Origin: CAWGMT01 sp963823675
GTDB taxonomy: Bacteria; Planctomycetota; Planctomycetia; Isosphaerales; Isosphaeraceae
Assembly: GCA_963823675.1 (NCBI GenBank)
Contig: CAWGMT010000007.1
Span: forward strand, 558,001 to 622,000
Length of the DNA stretch: 64,000 nucleotides
Direction: 5' to 3'
The notes below the pieces were generated by a model. It did not search any database. It was not told the origin of the DNA and was given only the letters and a program-made list of their open reading frames with translations. The translations under genes and the position numbers were made by a program. How positions within the stretch are numbered: the stretch's first letter is position 1; each line of letters starts with the position of its first letter. Positions 58,156 to 64,000 of this stretch are shown one piece after another.

Positions 58156-61100
58156 ATGAATCCAACCAGCTTCGCGATGCGGCACCCGGTCACGACCCTG
58201 ATGATGGTCGTGGCCTTAATCAGCGGCGGCGCCTTGGCGTTCGAACGGATGCGTGTGGACATTTTTCCGCCGCTGAACACGCCGAAGATCTACGTCTTCC
58301 TCGATTACATTGGCATGAGTCCCGACCAGATCGAGGGCTTCATCGTCAATCAGCTCGAGTTGTACTTTCAGTACGTAGACGGGATCAAGGAAATCGATTC
58401 GCGGAACATCCAGCAGGTCGCGTTGTGCCAGCTCTCGTTCTTCCCCGGCACCGACATGGGCCAGGCGATGGCCCAGGTCGTGGCGATGTCGGACCGGGCC
58501 ATGTCCTGGATGCCGAAGGGGACGCTGCCGCCGATGATCATGCGGATGGATTCTGGCAGCGTGCCGGTCGGCTACCTCGTGTTCGAGAGCAAGGTGACTT
58601 CGCTGGGGGCGCTCGGAGACCTGGCGCAGAACATCATCCGGCCGCTGGTGCAGAAGTTCGTCCCGGGCACGGTCGCGATCTCCCCCTTCGGCCCGAATAT
58701 GCGATCGATCGTCATCAACGTCGATCCCCATAAGCTTCGCGACTACAACCTGAGCCCCCAGGAGGTCATCGACGCCCTGGCCAAGGGGAACACGATCATT
58801 CCGGCCGGGAATATCTACGTCAAGGACTCGATGCCAGTGGTCGCCAACAATGCGACGGTGGTCAACGTCAATCGCTTGGGCGAGATCCCGGTCAAGGTGG
58901 GGCTGAACGTCTACCTGCGGGATGTGGCGACGATCCAGGACGATACCGACATCACTTACGGATACGCACTGGTCAACGGCAAGAAGTCGGTCTATCTGCC
59001 GATCATCAAGAAGGACACGGGATCGACGCTCACGGTGGTTTCCGACGTGCACAAGCACATGCAGTTGTTCCGCGAGGCCGTGCCCAAGGACGTGACGGTC
59101 AACTTCGAGTTCGACGAGTCGCCCACGGTGGTGGCGGCGGTCGAGAGCGTGGCTACCGAGGGCCTGATCGGCGCTGGCTTGACCGGACTGATGATCTTGC
59201 TGTTTCTCCGCGACTTGCGCAGCGTGATCGTCGTCGTGACCACGATCCCACTCTCCCTGCTGGGGTCGTTGGTCGGGCTCTGGCTGACGGGCAACACGAT
59301 CAACATCATGTCGCTGGGCGGCATGGCGCTGGCGATCGGCATCCTCGTCAACATGGCGACGGTGACCATTGAGAACATGCACGTGCAGATGCACCGCACG
59401 CCGATGATCGCCACGGCCGTGCTGCGGGGGAACAGGGCGACGGCGGTGCCGATCCTGCTGGCGCTTTTGTGCATTCTTTCCGTATTCGTGCCGGCATTCA
59501 TCATGGAGGACCCGCTCCGGTCGCTGTTCATGCCGCTGACATTGGCGGTCGGGTTTGCCATGGTCGTGGCGTACCTGCTTGCCAGCACCTTTGTACCGAT
59601 CCTCTGCGTGAGCCTGCTGCGGCACATGGGGCACGCCGACGAGCAGGGCGGGCTGTTCGACCGGTTCCTCAAGGGTTACAGCAAGACCGTGGCCTGGCTC
59701 GTGCGCCGCCGTAAAATTGTGGTTTCGGGATATCTGGCCGCGTGTGGCCTGGTTCTCTGGCAACTGGGGTTGCAGGTCGGCACCGAGCTGTTTCCGCAGA
59801 TCGACTCGGGGCAGTTCGTGCTTCGGTTCCGGCCGCCGCCCGGGTCCAACTTCGAGCTGACCCGGCAGATGGCGGTCAAGTGCCTCGAGGAGATCGAGCA
59901 CGAGGCGAAGCCCGAGAACATCGAGATCACGATGGGCTACGTGGGCCAGGTCGCCCCGAACTTTGGCATCGACAACATGGTGCTCTTCATGCGCGGGCCT
60001 GACGACGGGCAACTGCGCGTCGCCCTCCGCGACGGAAGTCATATCAAGTTGGCCGAGTTCCGCGAACGGCTGCGCAAGCTCCTCCCCGAGCGGGTGATCC
60101 CGTGGCTGACGAAGCGGTTGGAGCAGGGAGGGTTGTCCTCGATCGACGCGGAGCTGCAGGCCAAGATGTCGACTTTCGGTTTCGAGCCGGGCGATATCGT
60201 GACCAAGGTCATGAGCTTCGGCTCGCTGACGCCGATCGCGGTCCGCGTGGTTGGCACAGATCTGAAGCTGGTCCGGTCACACGCCACCAAGATCGCCGGC
60301 ATGATGAAACGCATTCCCTTCCTCCGCGACGTGCAGTTCGAGCAGACGCTCGACTACCCCACAGTCGAGGTCAACATCGACCGCGAGAAGGCAGGGCTCT
60401 CCGGTGCCAAAGTTGAGGACGTGGCTCATGCTCTCGTCATGGCGACCGCGTCAACCCGCTTCGCCTCGCTCAATTACTGGGTCAACGTGAAGACCGGCTT
60501 CGACTACCTGGTCCAGATTCAGATGCCGCCACTCAAGATGGAAAAGGCGGAAGACGTCGAGATCTTGCCGCTCCAGTCGGTGAACCCCCTGGTCAACCTG
60601 ATGGTCCGCGACGTGGCGACGGTTCGGGGGGGTGTGCGGCCCGGCGAGTTCGACCGCTCGACGTCGCAGCGCTACCTGACCCTCACGGCGAATGTCGAGG
60701 GTGAAGACATGGGCCGTGCCTCGCGCCAGGTCGCTCAGGCCATCAAGGTTGCCGGCGAAGAGCCGCGCGGCGTGCGCGTCGAGCCCATGGGTCAGCTCCC
60801 GCCCATGGTGGAGATGTTCAAGGCGCTGGGGATCGGTTTGGCGGTCGCCGTGTTCGTGATCTTCGTGCTCTTGACGGCCTATTTCCAGTCGCCGCGCATG
60901 GCGCTGGTGTCGGTCGGCGCTGTCCCGGGTGTGCTCGCGGGCATCGTGATCATCCTCTACTTCAGCAACACCTCACTCAACATCGAGTCGTTCATGGGAT
61001 CGATCATGTCCCTGGGCGTGTCGGTGTCGAACTCGGTGCTGCTCGTGACCTTCATGAACGAGCACTGGAAGGGGGGCGCCTCCTCGACCGAGGCGGCGAT

Positions 61101-61476
61101 CGTCGGCGCGGGCGATCGTCTGCGGCCAATCCTGATGACCGCCGGCGCGATGACCGTGGGGATGGTGCCGATGGCCCTGGCGCTCGAGAAGGGAAGCCAG
61201 ATGCAGGCGCCGCTCGGATTGGCGGTGATCGGCGGGCTGGTCATGTCGACGTTCGCGACGTTGCTTGTGCTTCCCTCGATCTTCGCGGTCGTGATCGGCC
61301 ACAAGGTTGCCCGCTCACCGTCGATCTACCCGGACGACCCGGAAAGCCCCCACTACGACCCGCACGTCTTCACCGGCGAGGGCCAGTCCGGCCCGTCTCA
61401 CTCCACCCAGACCGAGGGGAATAGCGACGCCCCGGAGGGCGGCGGCGGCCCATGGCCCGCAGTGAAGGCGCCCTAG
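58156..61476 (+). CDS. RND efflux pump permease, copy 2
   Basis: 1106 residues, closely similar to copy 1 over its whole length. TM4 reads ALAIGILVNMATVTIENMH: AcrB Asp407-Asp408 correspond to Asn399-Met400, so both acidic residues are gone. TM10 is again GVSVSNSVLLV without the Lys. The C-terminus is longer than in copy 1 (GPSHSTQTEGNSDAPEGGGG). ATG 58156 is preceded by GGGAG. The substrate is unknown; most differences from copy 1 are in the periplasmic loops and the linker near 250-260 and 560-610. It precedes adaptor 2 in the same direction. Confidence 0.93.
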   Translation: MNPTSFAMRHPVTTLMMVVALISGGALAFERMRVDIFPPLNTPKIYVFLDYIGMSPDQIEGFIVNQLELYFQYVDGIKEIDSRNIQQVALCQLSFFPGTDMGQAMAQVVAMSDRAMSWMPKGTLPPMIMRMDSGSVPVGYLVFESKVTSLGALGDLAQNIIRPLVQKFVPGTVAISPFGPNMRSIVINVDPHKLRDYNLSPQEVIDALAKGNTIIPAGNIYVKDSMPVVANNATVVNVNRLGEIPVKVGLNVYLRDVATIQDDTDITYGYALVNGKKSVYLPIIKKDTGSTLTVVSDVHKHMQLFREAVPKDVTVNFEFDESPTVVAAVESVATEGLIGAGLTGLMILLFLRDLRSVIVVVTTIPLSLLGSLVGLWLTGNTINIMSLGGMALAIGILVNMATVTIENMHVQMHRTPMIATAVLRGNRATAVPILLALLCILSVFVPAFIMEDPLRSLFMPLTLAVGFAMVVAYLLASTFVPILCVSLLRHMGHADEQGGLFDRFLKGYSKTVAWLVRRRKIVVSGYLAACGLVLWQLGLQVGTELFPQIDSGQFVLRFRPPPGSNFELTRQMAVKCLEEIEHEAKPENIEITMGYVGQVAPNFGIDNMVLFMRGPDDGQLRVALRDGSHIKLAEFRERLRKLLPERVIPWLTKRLEQGGLSSIDAELQAKMSTFGFEPGDIVTKVMSFGSLTPIAVRVVGTDLKLVRSHATKIAGMMKRIPFLRDVQFEQTLDYPTVEVNIDREKAGLSGAKVEDVAHALVMATASTRFASLNYWVNVKTGFDYLVQIQMPPLKMEKAEDVEILPLQSVNPLVNLMVRDVATVRGGVRPGEFDRSTSQRYLTLTANVEGEDMGRASRQVAQAIKVAGEEPRGVRVEPMGQLPPMVEMFKALGIGLAVAVFVIFVLLTAYFQSPRMALVSVGAVPGVLAGIVIILYFSNTSLNIESFMGSIMSLGVSVSNSVLLVTFMNEHWKGGASSTEAAIVGAGDRLRPILMTAGAMTVGMVPMALALEKGSQMQAPLGLAVIGGLVMSTFATLLVLPSIFAVVIGHKVARSPSIYPDDPESPHYDPHVFTGEGQSGPSHSTQTEGNSDAPEGGGGPWPAVKAP

Positions 61477-61505
61477 AGGGAACCGCCCTTGTACGGAGAT
61501 CGCTC

Positions 61506-63148
61506 ATGTACCCACTCCTTACCCAGAAGTTCTGGATGCATGCCGTGCCGGCAACGCCCTTCGGGGGGCCTGCTCGAAGGCACGGCGCCCGTACCTGGAG
61601 ATCCCTCATGCCCGACGCGCCTTGGCAAAGGGTTTCGAGTCGTTTGGCCGGCTGCCGCCAGTTCGTCCTCGGGCTCCTGGCCGCGCTCGTCGCACCGGGC
61701 TGCGGCCATGAGACCAAGGTGGACTTCACGACCGTCTCAAAGCCTCCCACGGTACAGATACTCAACCCGCCGCTGCGGAACATCATCCGAGTGGTCGGCC
61801 AGCCTAGCTTCATCGAAGCTTACGAGCGCACGTCGATTTATCCCAAGCCGACTGCCTACATCGAAAAGTGGAACGTGGATATCGGCGACAAGGTCAAGAA
61901 AGGCGACGTGCTCGCTACCCTCTTCGTGCCTGAGATGGTCGAGGATTACGGGACCAAGAACGCAACGGTCAAGCTCGATGAGCAACGCATCGAGCTGGCC
62001 CTGAAGGTGGTGAAGGTGGCCCATGCCGATGTCCAGGCGGCCGAGGCGCGACTTGCCGAAGCCAAGGCGATTCTGGACAAGTACGTGGCCGAGGTCGAAC
62101 GCTGGGACTCGGAGGTAGCGCGGCTCAAGCACGAGGTCAACCGGGGCGTGGTAGACCCCCAGGTCCTCTTGGAGTCGACCAACCAGCTCAAGTCGGCCAA
62201 AGCCTCGCGCGGTGCCGCCCAGGCGAGCATCATGAAAGCGGATGCGGATCTGCTTTCGCGCAGGCCGCGCTCGAAAAGGCGACCGTTGACGTCGCCGTGG
62301 CCCGAGCCGACTTGACCGTGGCTGAAAGCGAGGCGAAGCGGATGAAGGCGTGGGTCGACTACCTGACACTCAGCGCCCCCTTCGACGGCGTGATCGTGGC
62401 CCGCAACGCCAACACGTTCGACTTTGTCCTGCCCACCACGGGCGACCCCAACGCGATGGAGCGCTCTCCCACCTCTCGCCGTCGGGCGCCGCGCCGATCT
62501 ACGTGGTCGACCGGACGGAACATCGTCCGAATCTTCGTCAACATCCCGGAGCAGGACGCCAATTACGTCCGCATCGGGACCAAGGCGAGCGTGCTCGCGA
62601 AGGCGTACCGCGATCAGCCAATTCCGGCCACGGTCACCCGCACGTCTTGGGCGTTGAACGTGAAGAGCCGCACGCTCCGCGCCGAGATCGACCTGCCCAA
62701 CCCTGGCAGCCAGCTTTTGCCTGGAATGTATGCATATGCCAAGGTGATCATCGAGCGCCCGGGCGTCCGGGCGCTGCCGCTGGCGGCCCTCACCCACAGC
62801 GGCGACCAGACCTATTGCTGGACGCACGAGAACGGCCAAGCGGTGCGGACCGAAATCCAGACGGGAGTCAGCGACGGCCAGTGGATCGAGGTCACCAATC
62901 TTCAACTCGCGACAGGGCCCAGCGGCGAGGATCCCTGGGTCCCTGTTACCGGTTCGGAGCAAGTGATTCTGGGCGATCTATCGATCCTCACCAATGGCGG
63001 TCCCGTTGAAGTTGCCCGCGGCAAGGAGGCAACCGCGATCGCCGGTGCGGCCGCGACGCCGAATCCCAAGCCGGGCGCGCGTCCGAAGAGCGCTGGCCCG
63101 ATGGAAGCATCGAACAACTCCGCCCGAAAGGCGGGTGCCGGACTCTAG
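61506..63148 (+). CDS. RND periplasmic adaptor (HlyD/MFP family) lipoprotein, copy 2 (frameshifted)
   Basis: Same domain order as copy 1, lipobox LLAALVAPGC|GHE. The frame breaks near 62262: AGGCCGCG has lost an A relative to copy 1 and should read KAALEKATVDVAVARADLTV. A second pair of opposite shifts at about 62470 and 62515 scrambles ERSPTSP..SGAAPIYVVDRT for some 15 residues. Conserved sequence then continues to YCWTHENGQAVRTEIQTGVS and the C-terminus. ATG 61506 and ATG 61608 are both preceded by GGAGATC; 61506 keeps the same 34-residue extension as ATG 56161 relative to the lipobox. Confidence 0.87.
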
Positions 63149-63240
63149 TGACTGCCGTCCTGGCGACCTCCGGCGGAATCGCGATCGTCGCGAGCGAATT
63201 CACTCTGCAATCACGCATCATCTCGTTGGAGGAAGCGAAC

Positions 63241-63777
63241 ATGAGCGAAGCGGTAACTCCGGTCGGCTCCAGCGTTGTGGCGGTGTATGCCGACCACCCA
63301 TCGGCAGAGCGCGCAGTGCGGCAGCTCCACCATGAGGGCTTTGCGCTGGCCGACCTCTCGATCGTGGGCCGCGACTTCCAGACCAGCGAGGAGCCGGTCG
63401 GGTTTGTCAGCGCCGGTGACTATGCCACGGCCGGGGCGAAGACCGGGGCGTGGTTCGGGGGATTATTCGGCTTGGTGGTCGGTGCGGCGTTCCTGGTCCT
63501 GCCGGGCGTGGGGCCCGTCATCGTCGCTGGTCCGCTTGCGGCTGCGGTGGTGGCAGGGCTAGAAGGAGCTCTGGCGGGAACGGCGCTGGGCGGTCTGGCG
63601 GGCGCTCTCGTTGGCGTTGGCGTCCCCAAGGAGCGAGCCCTCAGATACGAGACCCAGGTCAAGGGGGGCAAATTTCTCGTCATCGTCCGCGGCAACCCTG
63701 AGGTCGTCGCCCGCGCGCGAAACATGCTTCTCGAACACACGTCCGAGAACATTTCGGTCTACAAGCCGGAGTGTTGA
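63241..63777 (+). CDS. General stress protein-like, hydrophobic-centre protein
   Basis: 178 residues. ATG 63241 follows GGAGGA. An N-terminal ferredoxin-like YflT/general stress protein 17M domain (AVYADHPSAERAVRQLHHEG, ADLSIVGRDF) is followed by a Gly/Ala-rich hydrophobic middle (GLFGLVVGAAFLVLPGVGPV, AGLEGALAGTALGGLAGALV) and a short alpha/beta end (KGGKFLVIVRGNPEVVARAR). It may be a membrane-associated stress response factor. It sits between adaptors 2 and 3 of the efflux locus in the same direction; whether it belongs to that transcript is unknown. Confidence 0.8.
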   Translation: MSEAVTPVGSSVVAVYADHPSAERAVRQLHHEGFALADLSIVGRDFQTSEEPVGFVSAGDYATAGAKTGAWFGGLFGLVVGAAFLVLPGVGPVIVAGPLAAAVVAGLEGALAGTALGGLAGALVGVGVPKERALRYETQVKGGKFLVIVRGNPEVVARARNMLLEHTSENISVYKPEC

Positions 63778-63798
63778 TTCGGACTACGGAGAATCCTG

Positions 63799-64000
63799 AT
63801 GAACCACCCCCTTCCATTGAGTTCCCTGACGCGCCGCTTCCGTGGGCCGATCGCTCCTGGTCGTTTCGCCGGCTGCCGCCGGCTAGGGTTCTGGCTCCTG
63901 GCCGGCCTCGTAGCGCCAGGCTGCGGCCACGAGGCCAAGAACGAGTTCACGACCGTCTCGAAGCCCCCGGTCGTACAGCTACTCAACCCTCCGATCCGGA
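63799..64000 (+). CDS. RND periplasmic adaptor, copy 3 (partial, runs off the window)
   Basis: Starts ATG 63799 after GGAGAATC. The translation matches adaptors 1 and 2 at the lipobox (LLAGLVAPGC|GHE) and beyond (FTTVSKPPVVQLLNPPIR). The N-terminal extension is shorter than in copies 1 and 2. It indicates a third efflux unit or a third adaptor for the same pumps to the right of the window. Confidence 0.88.
   Translation, partial: MNHPLPLSSLTRRFRGPIAPGRFAGCRRLGFWLLAGLVAPGCGHEAKNEFTTVSKPPVVQLLNPPIR

Noticed and set aside
58216..60042. 608-codon minus-strand open frame, with a similar one opposite RND copy 1
   Set aside because: Its presence in both copies follows from the RND genes being similar; His/Arg/Asp-rich shadow.
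1..64000. tRNA, rRNA, phage or insertion-sequence genes
   Set aside because: I looked for cloverleaf-like and transposase motifs in the gaps and found none I could support.

Overview
The window is a high-GC chromosomal segment of a planctomycete, most likely from the Isosphaeraceae/Gemmataceae side of the phylum. The evidence is a Ser/Thr kinase with a DWG (not DFG) motif, one membrane span and a TPR tail; several sulfatases; a secreted protein with an N-terminal planctomycete-type FLEGRTLLS motif; a redoxin/haem/Cu-monooxygenase fusion; and many large outer-membrane porins. This placement is inferred from gene content, since the window holds no rRNA. I see no tRNA, rRNA, CRISPR array, insertion sequence or phage.

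Layout. (1) 0.2-6.3 kb: a plus-strand, translationally coupled cluster for short-chain acyl-CoA/polyhydroxybutyrate metabolism: DUF3141 PHA-synthase-like hydrolase, MaoC-phosphotransacetylase fusion, acetate kinase, a collapsed CoA-transferase remnant and 3-hydroxybutyrate dehydrogenase. (2) 6.4-13.4 kb, minus strand: a DUF6882 protein, a 1.5-kb gene-poor stretch with palindromic repeats, the redoxin/Cu-monooxygenase fusion, a Tat-exported beta-carbonic anhydrase and a porin. (3) 13.8-22.4 kb: a FadL-type transporter, an intact alkylsulfatase and an intact arylsulfatase, followed by the rearranged wreck of more alkylsulfatase, porin and arylsulfatase copies. FadL plus alkylsulfatase suggests uptake and desulfation of alkyl sulfates or other amphiphiles. 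(4) 22.7-27.4 kb: an orphan exported protein, then a minus-strand three-gene unit (DUF3604, membrane-anchored parvulin, HupE/UreJ). (5) 27.8-30.9 kb: the kinase-TPR protein. (6) 31.2-33.9 kb: a patch of visibly lower GC with a DUF4345 protein, an amidase and a small membrane protein. (7) 34.0-40.4 kb: three different outer-membrane barrels and a secreted protein. (8) 40.5-46.4 kb, minus strand: a urea-use operon in the order urea transporter, ureA, ureB, ureC, ureF, ureG, ureD, with no ureE. (9) 46.9-51.7 kb: secreted proteins, a TlpA-like thioredoxin, a porin and a small lipoprotein. (10) 52.9-64.0 kb: a duplicated RND efflux locus with two RND pumps and three periplasmic adaptors, the last cut by the window edge, interrupted by a stress-protein-like gene.

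About a dozen and a half genes that are otherwise well conserved are broken by single-base shifts, often at G/C runs. The conserved sequence resumes in another frame immediately after each break. I annotate these as one gene with a frameshift; indel errors in the assembly are the simplest explanation. The CoA-transferase remnant and the 19.9-21.5 kb sulfatase wreckage are different: large parts are missing, so those are real deletions or rearrangements.
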